Source of the DNA: Lomentospora prolificans
Lineage: Eukaryota > Ascomycota > Sordariomycetes > Microascales > Microascaceae
DNA: 64,000 nucleotides
Reading direction: 5' to 3'
NCBI GenBank assembly: GCA_029532625.1
Contig: JARFXM010000009.1
Coordinates: 3,844,001 to 3,908,000, forward strand
This document shows positions 1-11,096 of the stretch, in pieces. Each line of letters begins with the position of its first letter. Within the stretch, counting starts at the first letter, position 1. Under the pieces are notes generated by a model. The model saw only the letters and a list, made by a program, of their open reading frames with translations. It had not been told where the DNA came from and searched no databases. Position numbers and translations under genes: made by a program.

Positions 1-1307
1 GTGGGGTGATGCGAAGACAGTTGTCCCTCACTAACAACTCCGGAAACAATAATCAGCATCATATCAAGCCCAATCTCTTTACACGATCCCGGAACAATCT
101 ATTCCGTATATATAGTATCCATGACTCTGTCGGTTAGCTTGCCTATTGGATATTGTGGGATGTTGCCGAAAGGGGGCCGCCCGTAGGGTCCCTCGCGCGA
201 ATGGATGACTAGCCTGGCGTTGGGAGTGTCGAGAGAAGTAGATGCAGGGTATTGGTTTAGAACTACAACGCGCTTACATCGCCCCCAAATGCGCCGATAA
301 AAAGGGGTCGACGGCAGCCCAGAGACCAGGAAAAAAGCTCACACTCGACTCAGCCAAAATTAATGACCAGCTCACCTTGGATGGACAAATCCTTTTTCGG
401 AGAGAAGGTCTTTTGGGACGTCGTCGAATTGACTGTGAGAGCCGGCACTAAAGTATGCATGATGACGTTATGGGGCGCCGCTGGCGGGTTGATCTTTCTT
501 TGTGCCCCAGCAGGGTCTCTTCTATACCCACGCCCTCCCACCCCTACCTGCCGCTGCTGTCAAGTGCGTGCGTGTCTTCAAGTATTATTACGAAGTGTTA
601 CCCTCATCCAGATTCGGGCAGCGAGGAAGCTTCGGTACACGCCCTACCCTCCCCGCCCACTGACTGGCCCTGGCTGGCCAGCTGTTCGCTGGCTACAGTG
701 CCCGGATCCAGACCACAACGCAGGTATCTGCTCCACCGTGCTAGCTCAGAATCTGTCTTACACCACCCAGTCTTAATAGCTCTTTCCGCCGAATTCTAGT
801 ACAGTGCTTCCAACTTTTTGGGCATGTTCACGTCATATAGTAGGAGGGGCGGACGGTCTGAGCAATTGGCTCGTCGCTTGCATCTGGAGACCAACCGCGA
901 GGGACGTTGACTTTGCTTACATAGTGTGAGTCTAGGCCGGTCCAAAATGGCTGCCAGATATATGCGAAGATCGAAGCTAAACACGCTGGCTGGCTACCGG
1001 TGGGAGATCCAGATACAGAGGTCCGTTAAGGAGCTGGGTGGCCGCGACGCTCGCGGCTTATTTTTACCTGTGAGAACGTAATTATTCTAGAATCGCGAAA
1101 AGGAAGATCCTGGCGACGATCAAAAGAGGCGGGACGCGCAAAACCAAACTAAACACGCCCTTCGTCGAAGCCGAAGAACAGAAAGCGGAAGAAAAGAAAA
1201 AGGGGCGCGCTGATTTTCCATTGGGGGTTTCTTTTCTTTTCTTCTCCTAGCTTCTTCCTCCCTTGTCACCACTCCTTCAGGTAATAGTTCCCACGTCGAG
1301 GAGTAGC
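1..1307. other. intergenic, no supported gene
   Basis: Only short overlapping reading frames occur here, none with a recognisable motif. The last 80 bases (about 1225-1280) become strongly CT-rich, which is typical of a filamentous fungal core promoter or leader and lies just upstream of the candidate spliced ORF at 1308. Confidence 0.5.
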
Positions 1308-1828
1308 ATGGCAGAGCCCACCGCCCGCCTTCGCGAGATCGTACACAGGCTTAATAGATGCGATCAATTCTCACCAACTGGTTTCGTTACCATCTACTAA
1401 CCAACCCCACCATAGCACGCAACACCAGCACACTGAGTCTTGGACCCCTATGCTAGGCGCGAGTATGTACATGCGCCGTAAATCCCTCCATACCATCATT
1501 TTCAAGGTATCGATACATCGACCCTGTTTATCATACGCTTCCCGAGTTTCCTTCACTCGATGGATGCGTGGTGGCCAAGCAACCTCGTTTCCAGCTTATG
1601 CTGTCCACGTCAGCTTTGCAAGCGGTCGGGTTTCATCTTGAATTTTCCAAACTAATAATCCTGCCATATGCGACGGCTGTGGTGCCAAAAGGATTAGGAG
1701 ACGGAGGCGAATACATCAGGGTCGCGCGGATCTGTCATCACTTTGATGCGATACACCCAAACATTTTGCTGCCGCTAGCCTATATGCGACTGTTGTGGAC
1801 CTTGGAACCCCCCACCAGGTGCAATTGA
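1308..1828 (+). CDS. candidate spliced small gene or relic, unknown product
   Basis: I do not recognise this product. A CT-rich leader precedes an ATG at 1308. Joining 1308-1380, 1438-1462 and 1507-1828 keeps one open frame of about 139 residues. The first intron (1381-1437) holds a perfect CTACTAAC branch sequence, and the second begins with the strong donor GTATGT. The middle of the product (DPYARREYRYIDPVYHTLPE) looks protein-like. Against it: exon 2 has only 25 bases, the second intron has only 44 bases and no clear branch site, the first AG after the CTACTAAC is not the one used, and the last 85 residues look less constrained. It could be a real lineage-specific gene, a decayed gene with a wrong 3' model, or chance. 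Confidence 0.25.
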
Positions 1829-3142
1829 TGCCACAGTCACCGGCCTGCCACCATCCCATCGCCATTCTCCCCAGCAATGCCTATCATCCATATGTTCTGT
1901 CGAGGCTTCTGCTGAGCCTGACTAAATTACCACCCTTCCTTCCATCCCTATCGCCCACTCCACTGGCCCTCATGCCCACCTCTTGTCGTGCCTCTTGCGT
2001 CATAGAAAGGTCGTAGTGTGAACGCCCCCTCGGTCCTCTCCAGCCTGGTCCTGGTGGTGTCTCCCATCGTGTCAACCTTCAAGTCCAGGTCTGACGCAAT
2101 TTCACTGCGCAGGTGCTTCTTACGTGTGTGGACCCCTCTGCCAACTTCCGTTATATTCTCAAGCCCAGGCGAGAGGTAGCTAGTGGGGGTACGAAGGCGA
2201 GAAAGCGGCCTCGACAGAACCAGACCCAAAACCACGAGCTTGGTTCGGAAAATGAGCGCCGGCCAATGCCAGCCTCGTGCGAAGTCACGGGCGGAAGATA
2301 CCTGGGCTGGCGTAAATGGGCTCCGCTCCGCCCTAGGCTACTAGCCGGCGCCTTTTGTTGCGAATGCACGGCATCCCCTTCTTCCATGTTCGAGCTGACG
2401 AGTCCTAGGCTACCACCAATGTAATGGCTTGTGTAGGAGGCCGCAGGACGGCGTCTATCCTTGTCATACCGATGCGTAGTCCTTTCCCGAGGCCGAGAAT
2501 GTTCTCGCCACGCTCTTTCTACCTATTGACACCCTCTATCTTATCAAATACATGCATCAAAACACTATGGTGCCGTAGTGGCCGACTTGAGGATCATTAG
2601 TGCCGGATCGGGCTTCGTTCTTCTCCGTGCCCCGCTTCGTTTCCGTCCTCTGCACTGTTCTGCGTCCCTCCATCTTTTTACCTTTGGCCGGCGGATGGCG
2701 TTTGGGTTCGCGCAATTGGGCTGGGGACGGAGCAGCCATGGTCAGGGGGGGAGGCAAAACAGGGCCGACAAGAAGAGAGAAGGGGCGAACTCTAATAGCA
2801 TTCATGTACTAAGAAATCGAGATCGCAGGGGCCTCGAGTTGTGGACGGGGCCGCCCTGCTTGTGAGTCGTGTAGGGGTGATGGTGCTTCACCCGTTGCCG
2901 ACACGGCGAGACAGCGAGGCTTGGAACGTGGCTATTCAGGACTAAAATTGATGAGCTACTCGATTAACTTTGTTCTAACTGGTCAACCTAACCCGTATTT
3001 GCGCCGGTGCGGTGAAAGCAATTTACAAAGAAACGCCCCAGCTACTCCATACAAGAAAAGGTACTATAGCGCGCAATCATGTGTTTTGATGAACTCTTTT
3101 CCGCAACCGACAGCACACTTCCATCGCATCACCTGGTCCTCT
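1829..3142. other. intergenic, downstream of SF3B1 gene
   Basis: Nothing coding is supported. This interval includes the 3' flank of the SF3B1 gene, which ends at 3143 on the minus strand. Several frames of 70-100 codons overlap on both strands, as expected by chance in GC-balanced DNA. Confidence 0.5.
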
Positions 3143-6100
3143 CTATAGGATAATAGCCAGTTCAGGACGGTCGATCTTCTCGTCACTAAGATTAGGGTAG
3201 TACGGCACCATAGCGTCGGCGCACTGCACGTAGGCGTCGTTATAAAGCCTCCAATATGGTTGTCTGACTTTGCGTGCCGGATGGAAGAGACCCGCCCAAA
3301 CGTAATTCATCACAACACCGGGTCCAACGGCCATGCGGATAGCTTCAATGGCCTCAATGATGCGGTCAATGACGTGAGGGCTCGTTTCGAAGAGGTTGGG
3401 GTATAGAAGGTTCAGTAGGTGAACCATTGCGTCTTCACAGCCGAGCCCAACAACTCCAAGGGCGATGTGCTTCACCACGGAGGCAGCCGTTTGTCGATGC
3501 ACTTGGTCCCTGTCGATGAGTGCGTCCTCGAGCAGCGGTGTAACAGCATAGACGTAATCTTTTGCCATCTCACCAATGTATTCAAACAAGAAGGAAAGAG
3601 ACTTGAGAACTCCGTTTTGCACGTTGAGTTCGGGCACGCGATATTCATTCATAAGGGCTGGTAGGACTGTGAAGGGCGCGCAGGTTTCTGCCACGATGCC
3701 AATGGCAACCGCCGTGTTGACCCGAGACTGACGCTCTTGCACTCGAAGATTGTTGAGGAGGGTGGCCAGGACGTCTTGGGGACCGATGGCCTTGGCAATA
3801 AAACCAAATGTGTTGTTGGCAGCTCGACGTATACCTTTCTTGTGCGCCTTTAGCATGTCGAGGAGCTCGAAACAGATTCGCATCCATTCCCTTGCATTTA
3901 CACTCTCCGGCCCTCGATCCGCAATGCGACCAACCAGGTCAATCGTATTCTCTTGCACCTTCTCATGTCGATTTCGTAGAATCGGTGTCAGCCGCGGGAG
4001 TAGGTCTCGGATAGGGGGCTGCATCTGCGCGATACCAACAACCGTCACGATGGACCGAAGCGCGCCCAAAATTGATCCGAGTACCTCTGGATACTCCTCT
4101 CCAAGATACTCGTACAGCACGATACCGAGCTTGCCCATCAGGGCGTCCTCGCCACACTGCTTCATAACCATAGCGATTCGAGAAATAAGGTCTGCAGCCT
4201 GCTGGCGGACAGTGGCAGATTTGTTGTTCAGTCGCCACAAGATGGTACTGACGATCTGGGGTAGATAGGGTTTGCACCGAGTGCCAAGGGCATTGACTAC
4301 CGAGCCAAAGCCGTTGAGCATCACGATATCTTCGACACTCTGTTCCTGGAACGCGTGAAGAATGCCATCGATTAGACGCTCTTCTAGCCGCTCCCCAATA
4401 TCCGCAGCACCCAAGCTAGCGACGACCTTCTCAACAGTTTCAACCGTCATCTTCCGGTAGGGCTCGCTTTCGTCCTTGAGGTTAACCACAATCCGCTCTA
4501 GAATCTCGCTCGCTCCGACTTTCTGGCCAAGGTCGACGGTTGTCTCAACCACCTGCCGGTAAATGCGTTTATCTAGGGCCATTCTCCTCACCCAGAAACT
4601 TTTGAAGAATTCATCAAGGACGTGCTCCTTCAAGTAGCCAGCCGTAACGCCCTCAGTGCTCGAGCATTGGGAGACAACCTTAAGCACGACTTTCTTCATT
4701 TCTTCGTCGGGGGATGAAAACTCGCGTAGCAGAATCTCCATGATTTGGCTAGTGTAGTAATTGGCGTATTCCTCGTCCATTAAAGGAATAATATGGCCGA
4801 CAGCTTTGAGAAATCCGGCGAGGCCTTTGCCTCGCTGCTTTCGAGCTCCCGTCCACAGTGGGTTCAAGATATCATCAAAACTCTCGATACCGTAAGGGTT
4901 AGATGCCTCCGCAAGGGCAGCAATGGCTAAACTGGTAACGGTTCGAACTTTCGTCTGCTCGTCATTGAGATTGGGCCCAATACACTCGACGAGCCCCTTT
5001 AGGTGAGGGAGGACAGCACAGCCCATGAGAATAGGGATTTGTTGTACGATCTTAACACCAGTATGGCGCGCTTGCCATGACTTCTTGCTGCGGCAGACGG
5101 CTCGCAAGAACGGCAAGAGGGCGGGTATACCAAGCGCCGAGGCAACAACAGCAAATGCTCGTGCCGTTGTGTTTCGAACGTATTCATCGACGTGATCAAT
5201 ATCCGGACGCATGGTGCTAATCATCGTGGCAAGGCCGGCTGCCTTGCTTAGATTGGAAATGATTTCCCGGCCTTCTACGCGAGCATAGTAGTCTTGGTCG
5301 ATGAGCAGCGGCTCGATGACGACAAGGATCTTGTGAACGTACGGCCGGACAAGGTCGTCAAGCTTGTAAAGGATGCGGTCAATAACCTTGACGAGCAGGT
5401 GGCGCTCCTGATCCTCGAGTGTTTTTTCCATTAGGAGGGGTAGAATTTGATCAAAGAGCGGGCCAGCACCAAAGTTCCTGGCGTTGTCGGTAAGCTGCCG
5501 GAGCGCAGTTTTACGCATGGGTGGCGTGCCATTCTTCACTTTCAAGAGCAACCTCATGATTTTTCGCTCTTTCATTTGATCGACCGTTAGGGTATTCTCA
5601 TCGGCACCGTCGGCTAGTTTGCCGAAGTAGGCCATGTCCTCCGGCTTAAAAAACTGCAAGTCGCCCATGCCCGGAATCTCGGCCGCTATCGGTTTCCCGC
5701 TAAGCCTAACCGAGTTCGGATCCTGCATCATGAAGCCGGTCTGAGAGGCTGGTGTCGCTGCTATTCGATGGGCAGGAGCGCGAATCGGTTCGTAACCGGG
5801 AGGCGGCTCAAGGATCTTGTATCCCTGGTCTTCCCCAGGGAGGAGGGCGTCAAGTTCCTCATCGCTAATCGGCAAGTTGCGGCCAACCTCAGCGGGGAAA
5901 CCAGACGGGATCGCCCCTCCAATTTGCGACGCGTGAGCGGGGGTCGCAGCGGCTTGACTGGGGACCGGGGTGGCGGCAGGCGCCTGGTCCCATCGAGATT
6001 TCTTCTTAGGGGCTTCTTGCCCAGGCACGGGTAGGGCTGGGGCTTGGTCCCATCGCGATCGCTTAGGTTTTGCAACTTCGACCTGGGATGACTCCTCAGA

Positions 6101-6793
6101 CGGGGTGGACACGTCCCATCTCTTCTTTCGCTTCCTAACAGCAGTGACCTCTTCCGTAGAACCGGCCTCGGTATTCTCTTTATCTGCCTCCTTTAGTGAC
6201 GGAACACTCTCTGCATGTTCGTCATCTGATGGTCTGTCCCCGAGCTGTTTCGCGGCGATCTCCCGTCGTACACGTTCTTCCTCACGCTCCAAATCTCGTA
6301 ATTCCATCACTTCGCGATAGCTAGTGCCATCTTTGGGGGCCCCGGCTTGTCTGTTGGCCGCAAAAGGGTCAGCCCGGGTATCCGTGAGGACACGATCAAA
6401 CCGGCGCTTCTGGTAATCCGTCTCACGATCAACGATGCGGTTGCTTCTTTCCCCGCGTCCGGCCAAGGGATCGTCGTCGTCAACACCATTTCCGTGCGAT
6501 GCATCGTCTATGATTGCCTTGGGCGCAGTATATTGGCCTACAAGGCGTCTAGAGGTGTCACCGTCCTGCATCACCTCATCGTCGTCTTCGTCCGCCGCTG
6601 GGATGGAAGTATGGTATCCGGCAAATTTGTCGGCGCCATCGCGATCGTATAAATCGGTATCGAAAGACTCAGTCAGCTTCTGCTTGGTTGAGTCCGGCCG
6701 CTGGCTGGCAGGGTCAAAGGTCCGCGAACTCTTCTTGGCCGCGTTGCGCTCAGCTTGGAGCTTCCTGATCGTTTCGAAATCCGCGTCAGACAT
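3143..6793 (-). CDS. HSH155: splicing factor 3B subunit 1 (SF3B1/Hsh155)
   Basis: This is the scaffold HEAT-repeat subunit of SF3b in the U2 snRNP, which clamps the branch-site/U2 duplex in the nucleus. The 1216-residue uninterrupted frame matches the family length. The start at 6793 gives the usual fungal beginning MSDADFETIRKLQAER. The N-terminal third is low-complexity and carries three KR/RWD-type ULM motifs (KKRWD, RSRWDQ, KSRWDQ at roughly residues 225-270) that in the family bind UHM domains such as that of U2AF65 or Tat-SF1. A p14/SF3B6-binding-like stretch follows (GYKILEPPPGYEPIRAP), then about 20 HEAT repeats to the end. The region of human cancer hotspot K700 reads NDEQTKVRT, so the lysine is conserved. 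No intron is needed. It reads in the same direction as the OGG1 gene, 481 bases away. Confidence 0.97.
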   Translation of the reverse strand: MSDADFETIRKLQAERNAAKKSSRTFDPASQRPDSTKQKLTESFDTDLYDRDGADKFAGYHTSIPAADEDDDEVMQDGDTSRRLVGQYTAPKAIIDDASHGNGVDDDDPLAGRGERSNRIVDRETDYQKRRFDRVLTDTRADPFAANRQAGAPKDGTSYREVMELRDLEREEERVRREIAAKQLGDRPSDDEHAESVPSLKEADKENTEAGSTEEVTAVRKRKKRWDVSTPSEESSQVEVAKPKRSRWDQAPALPVPGQEAPKKKSRWDQAPAATPVPSQAAATPAHASQIGGAIPSGFPAEVGRNLPISDEELDALLPGEDQGYKILEPPPGYEPIRAPAHRIAATPASQTGFMMQDPNSVRLSGKPIAAEIPGMGDLQFFKPEDMAYFGKLADGADENTLTVDQMKERKIMRLLLKVKNGTPPMRKTALRQLTDNARNFGAGPLFDQILPLLMEKTLEDQERHLLVKVIDRILYKLDDLVRPYVHKILVVIEPLLIDQDYYARVEGREIISNLSKAAGLATMISTMRPDIDHVDEYVRNTTARAFAVVASALGIPALLPFLRAVCRSKKSWQARHTGVKIVQQIPILMGCAVLPHLKGLVECIGPNLNDEQTKVRTVTSLAIAALAEASNPYGIESFDDILNPLWTGARKQRGKGLAGFLKAVGHIIPLMDEEYANYYTSQIMEILLREFSSPDEEMKKVVLKVVSQCSSTEGVTAGYLKEHVLDEFFKSFWVRRMALDKRIYRQVVETTVDLGQKVGASEILERIVVNLKDESEPYRKMTVETVEKVVASLGAADIGERLEERLIDGILHAFQEQSVEDIVMLNGFGSVVNALGTRCKPYLPQIVSTILWRLNNKSATVRQQAADLISRIAMVMKQCGEDALMGKLGIVLYEYLGEEYPEVLGSILGALRSIVTVVGIAQMQPPIRDLLPRLTPILRNRHEKVQENTIDLVGRIADRGPESVNAREWMRICFELLDMLKAHKKGIRRAANNTFGFIAKAIGPQDVLATLLNNLRVQERQSRVNTAVAIGIVAETCAPFTVLPALMNEYRVPELNVQNGVLKSLSFLFEYIGEMAKDYVYAVTPLLEDALIDRDQVHRQTAASVVKHIALGVVGLGCEDAMVHLLNLLYPNLFETSPHVIDRIIEAIEAIRMAVGPGVVMNYVWAGLFHPARKVRQPYWRLYNDAYVQCADAMVPYYPNLSDEKIDRPELAIIL

Positions 6794-7274
6794 GGTCGGC
6801 TACGGGAATTCGCATAGCATGGCACACGCAACTGATGAAAAAGGCCTCATGTATATTGCGCTCAGGAAACGCATTGAGAGATGATACTGTGAGTTGCCGA
6901 TGCAGAATAATGATGGATGTTGTTCGTAGGCAAGAGGAACTGGAGAAACTTTGCGCGACGAGGCTCTTGTCTTGGCGCTATTTGAGGATATTCCGATAAT
7001 TTGCCGACTTGAGCGTCGGTTTTTCAGGCACGCGAGATTGATAAATTGCCACTTCCCAGCACAGACGAATCCTATTAATGATCGGTCGGCAGGCATGTAT
7101 GATGTATGATTCTTCGTTATATATATCTGTAAGAAGAATACCGAGGATTCACTAGCGACGCTCTACCACGCTTGTAGAGCTCAAGAAGTACATTCTAACC
7201 AGTATCCAGGCCGAGCACTACAGTCACGATTTACCATGGTGAGAGATTTGCTTATTCAAATCAAAACGACGAGT
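6794..7274. promoter_or_regulatory. intergenic between OGG1 3' end and SF3B1 start
   Basis: This 481-base gap must hold the SF3B1 promoter and the OGG1 3' end, both genes being on the minus strand. A 98-codon minus frame at 6800-7096 overlaps the expected leader and has no family features, so I treat it as noncoding. Confidence 0.5.
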
Positions 7275-8631
7275 TCAGCCTTGGGAGTATTCTATTCTCG
7301 TAACACGCAGTCTTGTACTTCTTCTTATTGACCCTTCTCGATCGCGATTTTCTCGGATTTCCGTGGCTGAGATTTTGACATTTGCCATGTCGTCTTTCGT
7401 GGAGCTCGCGCGACGTCTTTTTTTGAAACTCTCCGGCTTTTGTAACTTTTCTCCCTCCAGGTCTTCGCGTTTTATCTCTGTCGTAGCCGTGCTTTCTTCT
7501 TTCGAAGCTTGTTTGGAAAAGGCTCGAAGGTCGGCAGTGAAAAGTACCGAATGAGCCCAACCCGCCTCTTTGCCCCATATGTTCCGGAAGAAATCCCCGA
7601 CCATGTCATACATGCTTAAACTGAAGGTTTTTGCCTTTCCCTTCGCAAATTTATAATCGCGCTGCGCTATTTGCCATACATGGGTATCGATAGGGACTGC
7701 TTCAGCCCAACCCAGACCCATCAGGCAAACACAGTCGGCTACCTTAGGCCCAACCCCTGCTAGTTGAACCAGCTCTTTGTGAGCGGTCTTATACGTCATC
7801 GCTTTTGATGCTGATGACATGCAGATGGCCTGCGGAGGGAAGGCAGGGGTATCCGGGCTTCGCAAGCTGTTCAACCAGCCCTTCGGCTTCGCAGCAACGA
7901 TCTGGGCGGTTTTTGCGATGTACTTGGCACGATAACCAAACCCTAAGCTGCGTAATTGTGATTCAACCTCATCACCAAGTAGTGCCTCAGGCTCGGGGAA
8001 GTCGTGAAAGGCAACATCTCCGATGTGACCAACAAGAGGCCCATATGCAACACAAAGTTTGTGTACCTACTCATGAATTAGCACCGCCTTATATTGCATC
8101 CGAATGGTGCTTCCTTCCTCGCCTACCATCTGTGATATCCTCGATATGTTGTTGTTGCTACTACATATGAAGCTAACGAGAGTTTCCCAGGCATCTTGGT
8201 TCAAAATGCGGACACCAGTAAATTGAGGAGCACGTTTGCGAAAGTTCGGATCGGACGCGGACCACTGCTTATACAAGGACTCTAGATCGACCTTGAGGCT
8301 CAAATAGTTCCTTAAGAGAGCTTCGGTATCATCGAGCTCACCCTCAAACTGACTGTGAGGGGAAGAACTCTTCTCCGGCCAGATTACCCTATAATACAGA
8401 TAGGCCGCGTCTTGCTTCAAAGAAACGATGCGTCCGTTGAGCGTGCATGACCTAGAGTATATAATTAATGTTTGATTCTATCGGACCTAGGAAAGGGTCG
8501 ATATCAAACCATTCATCGTCAAACTTTATCCACCGAAATGACTGTCCACACCGGAGGGTTGTATCGATGCAGAGCTGAGTCAAACTTAGGGGTAGCTTTC
8601 GCCACTCAACAACTCGTCTGGTGCCACTCAT
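7275..8631 (-). CDS. OGG1: 8-oxoguanine DNA glycosylase/AP lyase OGG1
   Basis: It removes 8-oxoguanine opposite C and nicks the AP site by beta-elimination (nucleus and mitochondria). Three exons on the minus strand, 8631-8510, 8451-8127 and 8066-7275, join in phase to 412 residues. Exon 1 starts MSGTRRVVEWRKLPLSLTQL and runs into CGQSFRW, the family N-terminal signature. Exon 2 carries SFICSSNNNISRISQM. Exon 3 has the helix-hairpin-helix and GPD region: the catalytic lysine is K257 (AGVGPKVADC) and the essential aspartate is D276 (AVPIDTHVW), 19 residues apart as in human OGG1 (K249/D268). Intron 1 uses a nonconsensus GTTTGA donor; intron 2 is GTAGGC...GCTAAT...TAG. About 20 extra residues lie between GWLNSLR and TYKTAHKEL, common in fungi or possibly an unspliced intron. 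The C-terminal tail is basic and could be a nuclear signal. It is divergent from the U2AF gene. Confidence 0.95.
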
Positions 8632-9098
8632 CTTTGCCCGTGGGTGGACGACTGTAAAAGAATCCGAAAATTGAGAAATTCGTAGAAACTAAAAGCAAGT
8701 ATGGTCAATTGGAACCGACTTCCTTTTCTCAATGCCGGGTCAGGAGTGACTTCCTTTCAGGCTGTTGCTCCTGGTTCAGCCACAAGACAGTTGCCACACT
8801 CCTGCTTAAGGAGGCAGTCGCAGATCCACATATATTGTGCTGGTTGTGATTGGACAGGCGCTATGACCACCGTTCCTCGAAAAAGTTCCAGCCTCACCCA
8901 GTACGGCTTGGATTATTATCAACCACAGCTTCACTCGGCCTACCCAACAACTGCCAAATTAAACAGAATCGCCAATTCTGAGAGGTTTCCATCTCTCCTT
9001 TCTTTTTCTTTAGGCACCTGGTCCCCTTATACCTCCTTCTCCATTCACTTTCCCTTAAAGCCATTTCCACAAGGCTGCAAAGCGAAGCTGACACCATA
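8632..9098. promoter_or_regulatory. divergent OGG1/U2AF promoter region
   Basis: 467 bases separate the two start codons. The U2AF side (about 8985-9090) is rich in CT runs, a usual fungal leader. Frames crossing this stretch have no family features. Confidence 0.5.
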
Positions 9099-11096
9099 AT
9101 GAACGGCGAGGGCTATTCTCGAGGTGTGTCTGTAACTACCGCGCATTGCGAACAGTTTTCTAACGTTATTTGTAGACGGTGGCCGCAAGCGAGATTACGC
9201 CGTAGGTTTCCCGCAAGTTTACCTAGCATTCACTCCGTACTAACGCGGCCTCTAGTCCCGTGGCGACCGCGACGACCACAGGCGCGATCGTGATCGGGAT
9301 CGCGACCGCGACCGCGACCGGGAGCGAGATGGGCGCCGCGACCGAAGGCGGTCAAGATCCCCCAATTACAGAAGCTCGAGACGCCGCGATGAAGAGGCCG
9401 ATGCATATTCCTCCAGCCGAAGCCATAGGGACAGAGAACGGGAAGACCGGTACTCCGGCCGAGACAGACGTGGTGGAGACCGCGAGTGGGATCGTGACCG
9501 AGGTTCTCGCAGGGATGGCCGGAGAGATGAAGAGGACCGGCCTCCAAGGAGAGACAGGGGAGAGGGTTTCGATGAAAGGCGACGTGGCGGGCGAGAGCGC
9601 GACGAATTTCCTGGTCGCGATCGGCGCCGCAGCCCGTCACCTCCTCCTAAACCCCGTGAACCCACACCCGATTTGACCAACGTCGTTCCAATCCTCGAGC
9701 GTAAGCGACGCCTCACGCAGTGGGATATCAAGCCCCCTGGATACGAGAGTGTCACAGCTGAGCAAGCCAAGTTGTCGGGCATGTTCTCATTGCCCGGTGC
9801 GCCCCGGCAACAAGCCATGGACCCTGGCAAGCTTCAAGCCTTTATGAACCAGCCTAGTTCGCAAGTCAACCGGGATGCCTTGAAGCCTACCTATTCTCGC
9901 CAGTCGAAGCGCCTGCTGATTTATAACGTCCCACTTTCTGCGACTGACGAGGCCCTCCAGTCCTTCTTCAATCTCCAACTCAATGGCCTTAATGTTATTG
10001 AGGGCACTGACCCCTGCACAAGCTGCCAGCTATCAAAGGATCGCACATTTGCCGTTGCTGAATTTCGATCCGCTGCCGACGCTACTGTTGCCTTGGCCTT
10101 GGATGGTATATCTATGGACGCCGATGAACCCATGACGAACAACGGAGCGACCGAACAACCCAAGGGATTAGAGATCAAGCGACCCAAAGACTACATTGTC
10201 CCCGCTATAGTGGATACACCCTACGAACCCGGTGTCATTGCTAATGTGGTTCCCGACACTCCTAATAAGATAAGCATCACCAACTTACCCACCTACCTCA
10301 CGGATGAACAGGCTACAGAGCTGCTAGTCTCTTTCGGCGAGCTCAAATCATTCGTGCTTGTTCGGGACCAGCACACTGGCGAGTCCCATGTAAGTATTAA
10401 CCTCATCTCTTGTGCTCCTCGCATATGTCTTATATGAACATCGTGTCTAACATTTATATTGTTGAGGGTATCGCTTTCTGTGAATATGTTGACTCAACAG
10501 TCACTGACATCGCGATCGACGGTCTCAACGGTATGGAACTCGGTGAGAAGAAGCTCAAGGTCAGGAAGGCTAGCATCGGCATCAAACAAGTCTCTGGAGT
10601 CGAGATGGGTGTCAATGCCATGTCTATGCTTGCGGGAACGACCTCCACGGACAGCGAGGAGAGCTCTGTTATACAGTTGCTCAATATGGTAACTGCAGAG
10701 GAACTGATGGATAACGATGACTACGAAGGTACTTCTCTCCTTCACCAGACCCATCCAAGCTACCCATACCCTTCCCGAACGAGGCTAACTCGATTTAGAA
10801 ATATGCGAGGACGTTCGAGACGAGTGTGCAAAGTTCGGTACTATCGTCGATCTTAAGGTCCCCCGGCCCACGGGCGGCAGTCGGCAATCCTCGGGCGTGG
10901 GCAAGATATACGTCAAGTTCTCGTCCAAGGATGCGGCAGCCAAAGCCCTCCGGGCCCTTGCAGGGCGCAAATTTGCTGATCGAACTGTTGTCACCACTTA
11001 CTTCCCAGAGGTATGGATAAACCCGCAAATCGCCCTCTCCATGAGAAAATACACTGACTATTTCTGCAGGAAAACTTTGAGGTTGGGGCGTGGTAA
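9099..11096 (+). CDS. splicing factor U2AF large subunit (U2AF65/Prp2)
   Basis: It recognises the polypyrimidine tract and recruits U2 snRNP. Six exons (9099-9123, 9176-9201, 9256-10389, 10467-10728, 10799-11010, 11070-11096) join in phase to 561 residues. The second intron holds a perfect TACTAAC; the third ends in GAG rather than CAG/TAG. Order of parts: an N-terminal RD/RS-rich arm (about residues 18-150, GC-rich alternating Arg/Asp repeats); the linker WDIKPPGYE that in the family packs against the small U2AF subunit; RRM1 beginning SKRLLIYNVP; RRM2 beginning NKISITNLP; and a C-terminal UHM (RRM3) with the loop GRKFADR containing the R-x-F motif. The last exon codes only ENFEVGAW. It lies 467 bases from OGG1, which reads the other way. 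Confidence 0.95.

Noticed and set aside
5761..6320. Overlapping frames on both strands within the SF3B1 N-terminus
   Set aside because: They are shadows caused by the repetitive RWD region of SF3B1.
9230..9830. Frames of 130-154 codons on both strands over the U2AF arm
   Set aside because: Arg/Asp alternating codons leave the other frames open; they are shadows of the RD/RS arm.
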